Shown: positions 23,670-32,204, counted from the first letter of the stretch. The stretch is 32,324 bases of DNA from Gammaproteobacteria bacterium (GCA_021151625.1 JAGKWY010000126.1:1-32324); one strand, 5' to 3'. The notes: a model not told the origin generated them from the letters alone. Program-made: numbers and translations.

Positions 23670-24338
23670 ATGCAACCTGTACACACCGCCTGGTTGGTAT
23701 TTTTAATTCCCCTGCTGATAGTCCACGCCGTCTGGCTGTGGAGCACCGGGCTGGGAGTGATCGACCAATGCCTGCCCTACTGGAGCGGCTGTGTTTCCAT
23801 CAGCAAGGCAGCGCGTTCCAGCGATGCGCTCTTTTTATTTCGCGCAGGTACGATTCTCAACGCCGCCCTGCTCATACATTTCTGGCTGTTAGTGCGCCAG
23901 TGGCTAGCACTTTACCAGGTGCGCACTTTGGCCCTGCCAATACTCGGCATAATTGCCGCTTTGTTTCTGGTGCTCTACGCCAATTTTCTTGGGACTCAAG
24001 GCGAGTTTTACCAACTGCTGCGTCGCTACGGCGTGACAATATATTTTGCTTTTACTGTGCTTGCGCAAATGCTGCTGGTACGCCAAATATTGCACTTGCG
24101 ACTCAAAGTCGGCGCACATTTAGTTCAGATAAAACTCTGGTTATGTGTATGGCTGTTAGCGCTGGGAATTATCAGCGTGCTCTGCAATGCACTGCTTGAA
24201 GGAGATACCAAAGACCGCTGGGAAAATATTATCGAGTGGCATTTCGCCCTGGGGATGAACAGCTACTTTTTATTGATCGCACTACTGTGGAAAAAATTGG
24301 GTTTTCACACTCGCGCAGCACAAAATCACAACCAGTAA
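23670..24338 (+). CDS. Multi-spanning membrane protein, possibly Frag1/DRAM-like
   Basis: 222 residues with about six hydrophobic segments (roughly 6-26, 54-78, 86-106, 120-138, 152-172, 200-216). A loop between helices 1 and 2 carries CLPYWSGC and DALFLFRAG, and a late motif is RWENIIEWHFALGMNSYF. This layout recalls Frag1/DRAM/Sfk1 membrane proteins, but I hold that loosely. It is divergent from the acyltransferase gene and has no clear operon partner; downstream is a CBS gene on the other strand. Confidence 0.78.
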   Translation: MQPVHTAWLVFLIPLLIVHAVWLWSTGLGVIDQCLPYWSGCVSISKAARSSDALFLFRAGTILNAALLIHFWLLVRQWLALYQVRTLALPILGIIAALFLVLYANFLGTQGEFYQLLRRYGVTIYFAFTVLAQMLLVRQILHLRLKVGAHLVQIKLWLCVWLLALGIISVLCNALLEGDTKDRWENIIEWHFALGMNSYFLLIALLWKKLGFHTRAAQNHNQ

Positions 24339-24342
24339 AAAC

Positions 24343-24424
24343 GACTCGCAAAAACTCTGTGTGCAAAATTGCCTGAAAAAAATCCACTCGTAAAAATTGC
24401 TTGTAGAAAACTGCTCGTAAAAAA
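24343..24424. repeat. Short imperfect direct repeats (CTCGTAAAAA-like)
   Basis: Four related decamers occur after the membrane protein gene: CTCGCAAAAA, CTCGTAAAAA, CTTGTAGAAA and CTCGTAAAAA. The last three are 13-14 bases apart. They lie between a convergent gene end and a terminator. This could be simple sequence drift. Confidence 0.35.
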
Positions 24425-24426
24425 AG

Positions 24427-24456
24427 GAAAGCAGGCTCAGGAGTAAGCCTGCTTTC
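24427..24456 (-). terminator. Intrinsic terminator of the CBS-domain gene
   Basis: GAAAGCAGGCT, an 8-base loop and AGCCTGCTTTC give an 11-bp perfect stem. Read on the minus strand it is followed by CC and a run of T, correct for ending the CBS gene. Confidence 0.85.
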
Positions 24457-24485
24457 AAGCTGGTTGTAGAACATTGGAGTGTGAA

Positions 24486-25052
24486 CTAGTGAACTTTTAC
24501 CGCAGAAAAAATATCGGCAAAGGTTAATTCTTTTTCAATTTTCACCGGCGTATGCAAACGGCGGGAAATATCGCGCGATGACACTATGCCGCGAATATGG
24601 TGTGCATCCTGATCCACCACCAACAAGTATTCCTGATGGGTTCTTTTCAGGGTGGACACAACATCGGCCACTGTTGCACGTTTATATTGCTCATAATCAA
24701 TCGCGCTAATTTGACTGCGGCTGTGCATTAAATCACGCACTAATAATTCATCGCGCTTGATGTGCAGGGCCATTTGTTTAAGCAGCATATTGTGCTCGGC
24801 CAAATCGTCCAGGCTAATAACACCGACAAATTCTTTTTTGTCATCAACCACCAGTTTAATTTCCACATCTTCTGCGCGCATCACTTCCAGCGCTTCCGAG
24901 GCTTCCAGGTGGCTATCCACCATATGGGGTTTATGGCTGCGAAAATCAGTGAGTATGGCCAGGGCAGAAGTGCTGCCCTGAATATCTTCAAATTCTTCTG
25001 GTTGTACCAGGTGGTCGTTAGCAGCCAACGCAAACACATTCAAATTCTTCAT
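24486..25052 (-). CDS. Tandem CBS-domain protein
   Basis: 188 residues: two CBS domains, about 38-95 (VDSHLEASEALEVM, VVDDKKEFVGVISLDDLAEH) and about 105-172 (VRDLMHSRSQISAIDYEQY, LVVDQDAHHIRGIVSSRDISRR). CBS pairs bind adenosyl ligands and usually regulate a partner enzyme or channel; no catalytic domain is fused. An N-terminal 35 residues and a C-terminal 16 are extra. It is alone on the minus strand, with its own terminator and a long 218-base upstream region containing a phased TTTAC array. The partner is unknown. Confidence 0.92.
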   Translation of the reverse strand: MKNLNVFALAANDHLVQPEEFEDIQGSTSALAILTDFRSHKPHMVDSHLEASEALEVMRAEDVEIKLVVDDKKEFVGVISLDDLAEHNMLLKQMALHIKRDELLVRDLMHSRSQISAIDYEQYKRATVADVVSTLKRTHQEYLLVVDQDAHHIRGIVSSRDISRRLHTPVKIEKELTFADIFSAVKVH

Positions 25053-25201
25053 AACAAGCCCCGTAAAAATTAATCACATCAGGGGGGAGAAGAGATTGCT
25101 CACCTGAACCTACTACTGCGAATTCGTCGCTGTCTCTTCGCTCACTCTGTGATTACAACATAGGCCTGTCAGCGCCTGATTAAAACCCGTCCACACCGGC
25201 T

Positions 25202-25239
25202 TTTACGCCCGATTTACTCCCTGTTTACGACGGGTTTAC
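25202..25239. promoter_or_regulatory. Four TTTAC elements spaced exactly 11 bp; PhoP-box-like
   Basis: TTTAC begins at 25202, 25213, 25224 and 25235. The last two form TGTTTA-N5-GGTTTA, matching the published PhoP box form (T/G)GTTTA-N5-(T/G)GTTTA. Elements repeated every helical turn are typical for OmpR/PhoB-family regulators. The array is 150-190 bp upstream of the CBS gene start and also just downstream of the cytochrome b561 gene. The rest of the gap 25053-25270 shows nothing else. Confidence 0.45.
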
Positions 25240-25270
25240 TCGGCGGGGTTTTGACGCGTAAATTTTCCGT

Positions 25271-25816
25271 TTAACGGCCAAGCATTCGACGCAAGGTCTG
25301 ATCCTTATCAAAGACATGATGTTTCAGGGCGCCGGCGATATGCAGGACTATGGCCGCAATCAGGATATAACCCAGCCAGTGGTGAATCGCCTCACCCAAC
25401 CCGCTCAAGCCAGCATGGAAGGGTTCGGTTTGACCCGTTTCAGGATTCTTGTTGCCCGGAATCAACACCCAGCCAAATACTTTCACTCCATAACCGCCCA
25501 AACCGGAATACATCATTCCCGAAATCGGCATCAGCAGCGTGCTCGCAATCAACACCCAATGAGTCAGCTGCGCCAGGCGATGCTCAAGTGCCGGGTACGC
25601 CCGCACCGGCACCGGCCAACCGTTTTTCACCCGCCACCAGATACGCACCAGCACAAACGCCAGAATCACCACCCCGAAACTCTTGTGCCAGTCGTAGAGC
25701 GGGTAGTACTCATAGGTGGACATATACAGGCCAACGCCGACGAGCCCAATCATGGTGAGGGCAATAATCCAGTGGAGGAAAATAGTCAGCGCGCTTAGTT
25801 TTTGGTGGTTATCCAT
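25271..25816 (-). CDS. Cytochrome b561, membrane-bound diheme protein
   Basis: 181 residues from ATG 25816 (AAGGA upstream), four membrane helices. Candidate heme histidines are in FLHWIIAL (helix 1, His about 15), YDWHKSFGVVIL (helix 2), LTHWVLIAS (helix 3) and HHWLGYILIAAIVLHIAGALKHH (helix 4). Family members pass electrons between quinol and periplasmic acceptors, often disposing of superoxide. Length is normal. An insertion with GNKNPETGQTE lies between helices 3 and 4. It is a single-gene unit. Confidence 0.93.
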   Translation of the reverse strand: MDNHQKLSALTIFLHWIIALTMIGLVGVGLYMSTYEYYPLYDWHKSFGVVILAFVLVRIWWRVKNGWPVPVRAYPALEHRLAQLTHWVLIASTLLMPISGMMYSGLGGYGVKVFGWVLIPGNKNPETGQTEPFHAGLSGLGEAIHHWLGYILIAAIVLHIAGALKHHVFDKDQTLRRMLGR

Positions 25817-26051
25817 AGGAATTCCTTGGGTTGATGTAATTATTAAAATGCACAAACACGGTTGTGTATGCCGATTGGCGACTATTGGTCAGCTACGAAT
25901 TTTTCTCGTTCCCAGGTTTTACAGATCCTTACCCAATAGCAAATGTTATAAGCGGATGGATCAATTTTTGATAAGACAAATGGTATATTTCGCGCCACTG
26001 CTACACAGCAGTTCTAACACCATTATAAATTCCTGATAAATGGAGCTTACC

Positions 26052-26729
26052 ATGCTTAAAAAACTCGCCCGCACCCTGGGCCTAGCCACACTTTTACTCT
26101 CCGCCACCTCTCAAGCACTTCCTATTGTTCAGGCTGATGCTTTTGTAGCTGGCGACAACAAAGCCACGCTGGAAACCTCTACCGGATTGGTGTGGATGGA
26201 TTTTGGAGTTAATTCTCACCTCTCCTATGATCACGTGCTTTATTTGCTACCTACCGAATTCGCTGGTTGGCGCCTGCCTACAGCGGCCGAGGTCGACAAT
26301 CTTTGGACTTCATTATTTGGCAGCCTGCCAGAATGGAATCGCTTTAGCCCGGACTTCGGCTATATGTCGAGCCAGGCACAGGATGATTATTTCAATTCCG
26401 TCTTCACTGTGTTCGGCAATAACCCCGATGCCTATTTTGAATCGCGTGACGCCGATGGAAATATCATCGACGCCTGGACCAGTAAAAGTTTGTTCGGGGT
26501 ATTTAAGAACGAATCTGGTGTATCTGGTTTCGTGAGCGCAGAGAGCCCATACGACGATATACACTCAAGCACCGCCATGTATATCGAATTAGCAGGTACG
26601 GATGTATCCGGCTGGTTTGGCACCTTACTGGTAAAAGATAGCGTTGCAACAGTTCCCGAACCAAGCCCTGCCTTCTTGTTGTTACTCGCCATAGCTGCAC
26701 TGGCAGTCCGCAATCGCCGCGTACACTGA
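26052..26729 (+). CDS. PEP-CTERM exported protein with Lcl/DUF1566-like domain
   Basis: 225 residues from ATG 26052 (GGAG 7 bases upstream). Signal peptide to about residue 22 (ATSQA-LP). The domain starts TSTGLVWMDF and includes GWRLPTAAEVDNLW, the repeated motif seen in Lcl C-terminal/DUF1566-type proteins. The C-terminus has the PEP-CTERM sorting tag: VPEPSPAFLLLLAIAALAV followed by RNRR. Such tags are cleaved by an exosortase and the protein is carried to the surface, often in biofilm formers with exopolysaccharide loci. No exosortase is in this window. It ends at a strong terminator. Confidence 0.88.
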   Translation: MLKKLARTLGLATLLLSATSQALPIVQADAFVAGDNKATLETSTGLVWMDFGVNSHLSYDHVLYLLPTEFAGWRLPTAAEVDNLWTSLFGSLPEWNRFSPDFGYMSSQAQDDYFNSVFTVFGNNPDAYFESRDADGNIIDAWTSKSLFGVFKNESGVSGFVSAESPYDDIHSSTAMYIELAGTDVSGWFGTLLVKDSVATVPEPSPAFLLLLAIAALAVRNRRVH

Positions 26730-26736
26730 TCGCCAC

Positions 26737-26767
26737 AATAAACACCGCCCAACGGGCGGTGTTTATT
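26737..26767 (+). terminator. Intrinsic terminator after the PEP-CTERM gene
   Basis: AATAAACACCGCCC, loop AAC, GGGCGGTGTTTATT: a perfect 14-bp stem just after the stop codon, with a short T-containing run. It can work in both directions. Confidence 0.85.
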
Positions 26768-26840
26768 CAATCCACTCCTATTTTCCCACTCATTGCCAGT
26801 TATCGATGTAAGTCACTGCCCTTCCTGTTGATTCTCCCGC

Positions 26841-26846
26841 TATAAT
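26841..26846 (+). promoter_or_regulatory. Candidate glyQ -10 element
   Basis: A perfect TATAAT lies 61 bases before the glyQ ATG. The -35 region at the correct distance is weak, so this is a suggestion only. Confidence 0.35.
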
Positions 26847-26907
26847 CGCCGCATTTTTTACATCACATATCCATCATTTCGACCAACTTTTACCAATCAG
26901 GTCTGCC

Positions 26908-27858
26908 ATGTCTGAAAAACGTTATGACGTAAGCACCTTTCAGGGTTTGATTCTCGCCCTGCAAGATTACTGGGCGCGCCAAGGCTGCGTGATTTTGCAA
27001 CCGCTTGACCTCGAAGTCGGCGCCGGTACTTTCCACCCTGCGACTTTCCTGCGCGCCATAGGCCCGGAAACCTGGAATACCGCCTACGTGCAGCCCTGCC
27101 GCCGCCCGAAAGACGGCCGCTACGGTGAAAACCCCAACCGCTTGCAGCATTACTATCAATTCCAGGTGGCGATGAAGCCATCGCCGGAAAACATTCAGGA
27201 TCTGTATTTAGGCTCGCTGCGCGAAATGGGCATCGACACCAACGTGCACGATATCCGTTTTGTGGAAGACAACTGGGAATCACCCACGCTCGGCGCCTGG
27301 GGTCTAGGTTGGGAAGTTTGGTTGAACGGTATGGAAGTAACGCAATTTACTTACTTCCAACAAGTGGGTGGCCTCGAGTGCTTCCCGGTGACCGGTGAAA
27401 TCACCTACGGTATCGAGCGTATCGCCATGTACCTGCAAGGTGTGGATTCGATTTTTGATCTGGTGTGGACCATCAACCCGAACGGCGACAAAGTGACCTA
27501 CGGCGATGTGTTCCATCAAAACGAAGTGGAACAATCCACTTACAACTTTGAAGAAGCCGACACCGCATTTTTGTTCAACAATTTCGATTTCTACGAAAAA
27601 GAAAGCCAGCGCTTGATGGAAAAAAACCTGCCGCTGCCCGCGTACGAAATGGTGATGAAAGCCTCCCATGCATTTAACTTGCTCGATGCACGCCACGCAA
27701 TTTCCGTTACCGAGCGCCAGCGTTTTATTTTGCGCGTGCGCACTTTATCGCGCGCTGTTGCGCAAGCCTATTACGATAGCCGCAAAGCCCTCGGCTTCCC
27801 ACTTGCACCTGAAGCACTACGAGCAGAGCTGCTCGCCGCAATTGCGGAGGAAAAATAA
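26908..27858 (+). CDS. glyQ: Glycyl-tRNA synthetase alpha subunit
   Basis: 316 residues, normal length. It forms the alpha2beta2 enzyme that charges tRNA-Gly; this subunit makes glycyl-adenylate. Seen: FQGLILALQDYWARQGCVI (about 11-29), LDLEVGAGTFHPATFLRA (motif-like, about 32-49), RRPKDGRYGENPNRLQHYYQFQV (motif 2 region), and GGLECFPVTGEITYGIERIAMYLQ (motif 3 region). The ATG is preceded by AGG at 6 bases. The glyS start overlaps its stop (TAATG). The order glyQ-glyS-gmhB-plsC matches my memory of the replication-origin end of Pseudomonas chromosomes. Confidence 0.98.
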   Translation: MSEKRYDVSTFQGLILALQDYWARQGCVILQPLDLEVGAGTFHPATFLRAIGPETWNTAYVQPCRRPKDGRYGENPNRLQHYYQFQVAMKPSPENIQDLYLGSLREMGIDTNVHDIRFVEDNWESPTLGAWGLGWEVWLNGMEVTQFTYFQQVGGLECFPVTGEITYGIERIAMYLQGVDSIFDLVWTINPNGDKVTYGDVFHQNEVEQSTYNFEEADTAFLFNNFDFYEKESQRLMEKNLPLPAYEMVMKASHAFNLLDARHAISVTERQRFILRVRTLSRAVAQAYYDSRKALGFPLAPEALRAELLAAIAEEK

Positions 27859-29936
27859 TGTCTGCTGATTTTTTAGTTGAGCTGGGAACCGAAGAGTTAC
27901 CGCCAAAAGCATTGAAAAATTTGATGGCATCGTTTGCCGAAACCATCGAGAACAATTTGAAAGCGACAGAATTATCGTTCACCGCCATCAAACCTTTTGC
28001 TGCTCCACGTCGCTTAGCGGTATTGGTAGAAAATCTGGCAAGCGAAACCCCATCCAAAGAATTGGTTGTCTGGGGTCCACCAGCGGCCATCGCCTTTGAT
28101 AAAGAAGGCCAACCGACCAAAGCGGCACTCGCATTTGCCGAAAAAAATGGTATCGCTGCGTCTGAATTAAACGCAGAAAACGATGGCAAAGCTGAAAAAT
28201 TAGTCGCACGCATCAGTACTACCGGTAAAAAAACCGTTGAGCTGCTCGAAGCAGTCGTCAGCGATGCACTCGCAAAATTGCCGATTGCAAAACGCATGAA
28301 ATGGGGCGCAAAGCGCGAAGAGTTTGTTCGCCCGGTGCACTGGTTGGTAATGCTATTTGGTAGCGATGTAGTCGATGCAAAAATTTTGGGCTTAACCGCT
28401 GGTCGTACCAGCCGTGGTCATCGCTTCCATTACAACAACACCATCGAATTGGCTAACGCCCGCGATTACGCAGCCACATTGAAAAACACCGGTTACGTAG
28501 TTGCCGATTTTGCCGAGCGCAGCGCGACAATTGTGCAACAAGTTGAAGCCGAAGCGAAAAAAGTGGGCGGCGTAGCCGTTATCGATTCTTCGTTGCTCGA
28601 TGAAGTTACCGCACTGGTTGAATGGCCGGTAGCACTCACCGGTAAATTCGAAGAACGCTTCCTTGCAGTTCCGTCTGAAGCATTGATTGCTTCTATGAAA
28701 GAACACCAAAAATATTTCCACGTGGTAGATGCTAACGGCAAATTGAAAAACAACTTCATCACCGTAGCCAATATCCAAAGTAAAGATGCAGCGCAAATCA
28801 TCAACGGTAACGAGCGTGTAATTCGCCCACGTTTGTCCGATGCCGCCTTCTTCTTTGAAACCGATAAAAAAACCACACTGGCGTCATTGCGCGAGCGTTT
28901 AAAAACGATCGTGTTCCAAGCGCAGCTTGGAACTATCTACGATAAAACCGAACGAGTTGCTGGTCTCGCAAAATTAATCGCCGGTAAATTAAACGCCGAC
29001 GCTGCATCTGCTGAGCGCGCCGCACAATTGTGTAAGTCTGATCTCGTTACCAATATGGTTGGCGAGTTTGACGATATGCAAGGTATCGCCGGTTATTACT
29101 ATGCAGTGAACGATGGCGAAAATGCCGAAGTCGCCGCGGCGATGAACGAACAATATCTGCCACGCTTTGCTGGCGACCAATTACCGGCAACGACTACCGG
29201 TGCGATTATCGCATTGGCGGACCGCCTTGATACCATCAGCGGTATTTTTGGTATTGGACAACAGCCAACCGGTTCAAAAGATCCGTTCGCATTGCGTCGT
29301 GCGAGCATCGCGGTATTACGCATTCTGGTGGAAAAAAATCTCGCGCTCGATTTGCGTGAATTACTGACCTTCGCCAAAAGCCAACACAGCAACCTCACTG
29401 TTGGCGATGAATTGGTTGAGCAAGTATTGGCTTATATGCTGGAGCGTTTCCGCGCCTTCTTTGAAGATGCAAATATTCCTGCTGAAGTTTTCCAATCGGT
29501 AACCGCAAAACAGTTGTCGCAACCTTTGGATATTAACCAGCGCGTACTCGCAGTGAATGAATTCAGCAAGCTGCCACAGGCGCAAGCATTGGCTGCGGCT
29601 AACAAGCGTGTATCCAATATTCTCGCTAAACAAAATGCAGCTGTGAGCACTGAAGTTAACTCAGCACTGTTGCAAGAAGATGCCGAGAAAAATCTGGCGC
29701 AAGCTGTCAGTGCAAAAGCTGCCGTTGTTGCACCACTATTTGCTGCGCGCGAATATACCAAAGCGCTGGCTGCACTCGCCGACTTGCAACCCACTGTCGA
29801 TGCGTTCTTTGATAGCGTAATGGTGATGTGCGACGATCAGGCGCTGCAACAAAACCGCTTGGCGTTGTTATCCAAATTGCGCGGATTGTTTTTGGAAGTC
29901 GCGGATATTTCGTATTTGGTTCCGGCCAAAAATTGA
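27858..29936 (+). CDS. glyS: Glycyl-tRNA synthetase beta subunit
   Basis: 692 residues, normal for the beta subunit. It recognises the anticodon and acceptor of tRNA-Gly. The start VELGTEELPPKAL is typical of the family. Family segments include FAAPRRLAVLVENL (about 50-63), KRMKWGAKREEFVRPVHWL (tRNA-binding core), PSEALIASMKEHQKYFHV, RDAAFFFETDKK-like ARLS region (about 330-340), DLVTNMVGEFDDMQGIAGYYY and GDQLPATTTGAIIALADRLDT. Translation is coupled to glyQ by the one-base overlap. Confidence 0.98.
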   Translation: MSADFLVELGTEELPPKALKNLMASFAETIENNLKATELSFTAIKPFAAPRRLAVLVENLASETPSKELVVWGPPAAIAFDKEGQPTKAALAFAEKNGIAASELNAENDGKAEKLVARISTTGKKTVELLEAVVSDALAKLPIAKRMKWGAKREEFVRPVHWLVMLFGSDVVDAKILGLTAGRTSRGHRFHYNNTIELANARDYAATLKNTGYVVADFAERSATIVQQVEAEAKKVGGVAVIDSSLLDEVTALVEWPVALTGKFEERFLAVPSEALIASMKEHQKYFHVVDANGKLKNNFITVANIQSKDAAQIINGNERVIRPRLSDAAFFFETDKKTTLASLRERLKTIVFQAQLGTIYDKTERVAGLAKLIAGKLNADAASAERAAQLCKSDLVTNMVGEFDDMQGIAGYYYAVNDGENAEVAAAMNEQYLPRFAGDQLPATTTGAIIALADRLDTISGIFGIGQQPTGSKDPFALRRASIAVLRILVEKNLALDLRELLTFAKSQHSNLTVGDELVEQVLAYMLERFRAFFEDANIPAEVFQSVTAKQLSQPLDINQRVLAVNEFSKLPQAQALAAANKRVSNILAKQNAAVSTEVNSALLQEDAEKNLAQAVSAKAAVVAPLFAAREYTKALAALADLQPTVDAFFDSVMVMCDDQALQQNRLALLSKLRGLFLEVADISYLVPAKN

Positions 29937-29945
29937 TATGGAAAA

Positions 29946-30005
29946 GGGCGTGATAAATCACGCCCCCTACAGGGTGTACGTAGGGGCGCAATTTATTGCG
30001 CCCTA
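29946..30005. repeat. Twin palindromes sharing GGGGCG/CGCCC arms
   Basis: Two hairpins in tandem after glyS: GGGCGTGATAAATCACGCCC (29946-29965) and GGGCGCAATTTATTGCGCCC within 29981-30005, separated by CCTACAGGGTGTACGT. Arms agree, centres differ. It resembles dispersed REP-type or miniature mobile palindromes of gammaproteobacteria and may also end the glyS message. Confidence 0.65.
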
Positions 30006-30093
30006 ACAATTCGTCCTGGCAATTGCACCCTAATTATTGATCCCTGTTTATTTCGGTATCTTGATCAAGCATATCCATTAATTTGGTTAATCC

Positions 30094-30675
30094 ATGAAAC
30101 TAATTATCCTCGACCGCGATGGCGTTATTAATCAGGATCGCGATGACTACGTAAAATCGGCGGATGAATGCATTCCGATTGAAGGCAGTATTGACGCACT
30201 TGTGCGCTTGAATAAAGCCGGCTTTACGGTGGTAATTGCCACCAACCAGGCTGGGCTTGCGCGCGGCAAATTCGAGTTGGAAGACCTGGAAGCCATGCAC
30301 GCCAAAATCACCAAGCTGGTGGAAGAAAAAGGTGGCGAGATAGGTGCAATTTTTTATTGCCCGCATCACCCGGATGAAAATTGCAAATGCCGCAAACCCA
30401 AACCGGGCATGCTGGATGCAATTGAAGCTGAATTTAATACCTCAGTAGAAAGCAGTTATTTTATTGGCGACAGCCTGCGCGATTTGCAAGCGGCAATTCA
30501 AAAAGCCTGCAAACCCATTTTAGTACTCACTGGCAATGGCGTGCGCACCCAGGCGCAATTGGCAGTGCCGGGTTTGCAAACCGACGCTCCGCTGATGGAG
30601 CCCGAACAAGTGCAGGTTTTTGAAAATCTGGCGGCAGCGGCAACTTTTGTAATCGCCAACGAGCCACAGCAATAA
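30094..30675 (+). CDS. gmhB: D-glycero-beta-D-manno-heptose 1,7-bisphosphate 7-phosphatase
   Basis: 193 residues, a HAD-family phosphatase of the lipopolysaccharide heptose pathway. The nucleophile motif LDRDGVIN has Asp7 and Asp9; the middle has ATNQAGLARG (about 49-58); the zinc ribbon CPHHPDENCKC gives Cys89, His91, Cys97 and Cys99; the last HAD motif is FIGDSLRDL (about 123-131). Length fits. It is in the glyQ-glyS-gmhB-plsC run; plsC follows 12 bases after the stop. The ribosome binding site is weak. Confidence 0.95.
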   Translation: MKLIILDRDGVINQDRDDYVKSADECIPIEGSIDALVRLNKAGFTVVIATNQAGLARGKFELEDLEAMHAKITKLVEEKGGEIGAIFYCPHHPDENCKCRKPKPGMLDAIEAEFNTSVESSYFIGDSLRDLQAAIQKACKPILVLTGNGVRTQAQLAVPGLQTDAPLMEPEQVQVFENLAAAATFVIANEPQQ

Positions 30676-30686
30676 CGGATTTTAAT

Positions 30687-31454
30687 GTGCTAAAACTTCG
30701 CAGTTTAATTTTTGCCATCGGCTACAACATCACCAGCGCATTGGCTGGGTTAATTGCGGTAATTATCTGGCCAATTTTCCCCTACAGCTGGCGCTGGCGA
30801 ATAGTGACCTGCTGGAATCGCTTTGTGATGTTCTGGATTTGGTTGTGTTGTGGTGTGCGTTTTGAAATTATCGGCAACAAACACGCTGATCAATTTCCCT
30901 GCGTGGTGATGGCCAAACACCAAAGCACCTGGGAAACCATGTTCCTGCAATATTACTTTGGCCCGGTTAGTACCATCCTTAAAAAAGAATTGTTGACCAT
31001 TCCTTTCTTTGGTTGGGGCCTTGCAAGTTTGCGTCCAATCGCCATTGACCGTAGCAGCCCGGTACAAGCACTCAAAGAGATTAAGAAGAAAGGTATTGAA
31101 CGTTTGCAACAGGGCAATAATTTTTTAATTTTCCCTGAAGGCACGCGCACACCGGTCGGCCAGGTTGGCAGTTACGCGCGCAGCGGTGCTGATATCGCCA
31201 TTAGTGCCGGTGTCCCCATTATTGCTGTCGCGCACAATGCAGGCGAATGCTGGCCACACAAGCATTTTATTAAATATCCAGGCACTATTCGTGTAGTGAT
31301 CAGTGACCCCTTTGCAACCGAAGGAAAAGATCGCAAACAATTAACGGAAGATGTAAAAAACTGGATTGAGAGTGAAATTGAAAAAATGCCGCCCGCGCGT
31401 AAAGATGGGGTACGGGTAGTAACTACCTCGGTTGAAGTGACGGAACTTAAATAA
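30687..31454 (+). CDS. plsC: 1-acyl-sn-glycerol-3-phosphate acyltransferase (PlsC-type)
   Basis: 255 residues from GTG 30687. It makes phosphatidic acid in membrane phospholipid synthesis. Two N-terminal hydrophobic helices (about 6-31 and 44-55) anchor it. The acyltransferase motifs are KHQSTWET (about 77-84, H-x4-E in place of the common H-x4-D), FPEGTR (149-154), SLRPIAIDRS (about 114-123) and GVPIIAVAHN. Length is normal. It is downstream of gmhB in the same direction and ends in a strong terminator. In Pseudomonas the equivalent is the LptA-named PlsC paralogue near gyrB (memory). Confidence 0.92.
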   Translation: MLKLRSLIFAIGYNITSALAGLIAVIIWPIFPYSWRWRIVTCWNRFVMFWIWLCCGVRFEIIGNKHADQFPCVVMAKHQSTWETMFLQYYFGPVSTILKKELLTIPFFGWGLASLRPIAIDRSSPVQALKEIKKKGIERLQQGNNFLIFPEGTRTPVGQVGSYARSGADIAISAGVPIIAVAHNAGECWPHKHFIKYPGTIRVVISDPFATEGKDRKQLTEDVKNWIESEIEKMPPARKDGVRVVTTSVEVTELK

Positions 31455-31475
31455 GTACAAATTTATTACCGGTTT

Positions 31476-31519
31476 AATAAAAACCCCCGATTATTTAACC
31501 ATAATCGGGGGTTTTTATT
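31476..31519. terminator. Bidirectional intrinsic terminator
   Basis: AATAAAAACCCCCGATTAT, a 6-base loop and ATAATCGGGGGTTTTTATT: a 19-bp stem with a GC core and A/T flanks. It separates the plus-strand plsC from the minus-strand secreted protein gene and can serve both. Confidence 0.92.
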
Positions 31520-31554
31520 TTGCGGGCTCTTCAATGCCAGATTTATTTCATCTG

Positions 31555-31950
31555 TTACTTGTAAACACGGTGGCTTGTGCAATTTCCTTCCGCTGTTGCC
31601 TGCGCAGAGCTAAGACTACAACTCTGACTTGTCTGCGTACGATACTGCCAATAGGGAACGGTATAGGTGTAGTTGGTTTGCACAACTTTTACTGCCTGTG
31701 GGCCACTGCTACCACTGCAGTTAAGGTAATAGGTATCAACTGTCACTCCGTTAGTGGTTGCACCATTAGGCACATTGTTTGGACCGTAGTTGTTTGAACT
31801 TCCCAATACCCAACCACATCCCGGTTTCATGTAACTGCCATAAGATCCTGCCAGAGCAATATCTTCTGCCATAGCGTGTGAGGAAAAGGCAACTACAGAA
31901 ACAATTCCAGCAGCAAGCTTTACTATATTTTTGGTCGTTAGCATTTTCAT
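31555..31950 (-). CDS. Small secreted protein with four cysteines, unknown function
   Basis: 131 residues from ATG 31950; AAAGGAG 7 bases upstream makes this start very likely. Signal peptide to about residue 28 (SSHAMA, then E). The mature part of about 100 residues is Gly, Asn, Ser, Thr and Tyr rich, with four cysteines at about 45, 78, 111 and 124, which could form two disulfides. There is a tyrosine-rich stretch (TNYTYTVPYWQY). I recognise no family. It stands alone; upstream to 32204 there are no genes and I see no clear promoter. Confidence 0.8.
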   Translation of the reverse strand: MKMLTTKNIVKLAAGIVSVVAFSSHAMAEDIALAGSYGSYMKPGCGWVLGSSNNYGPNNVPNGATTNGVTVDTYYLNCSGSSGPQAVKVVQTNYTYTVPYWQYRTQTSQSCSLSSAQATAEGNCTSHRVYK

Positions 31951-32150
31951 CTATTAGCTCCTTTATTTTGTGGCCATTGACATTAATGGCGTTTCTTATA
32001 CTAGATCCAACGCTCTTATTTGCAACAATGATCCATGCGACACAAGCACTTTATTTTCATTAATGAATAATTAGTCGAAACATTATTAATAGACGATTTC
32101 TTTAGTGGATTTGCGCTTAATTTTCTTAAGGAGATACCAATTTTAGTAAG

Positions 32151-32181
32151 AAAAAAATCCCCGCTTTTGCGGGGATTTTTT
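32151..32181 (-). terminator. Intrinsic terminator of the LysR gene
   Basis: Short stem TCCCCGC, loop TTTT, GCGGGGA, flanked by A and T runs on both sides. It is 24 bases beyond the regulator's stop codon on the minus strand. Confidence 0.85.
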
Positions 32182-32204
32182 ATGGCAGTTACAACACGGA
32201 TCAA

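Noticed and set aside
21401..23706. Two plus-strand frames of about 300 residues opposite the envelope operon and the acyltransferase
   Set aside because: They are antisense shadows of genes with recognisable motifs; their translations look compositionally biased and unlike any fold.
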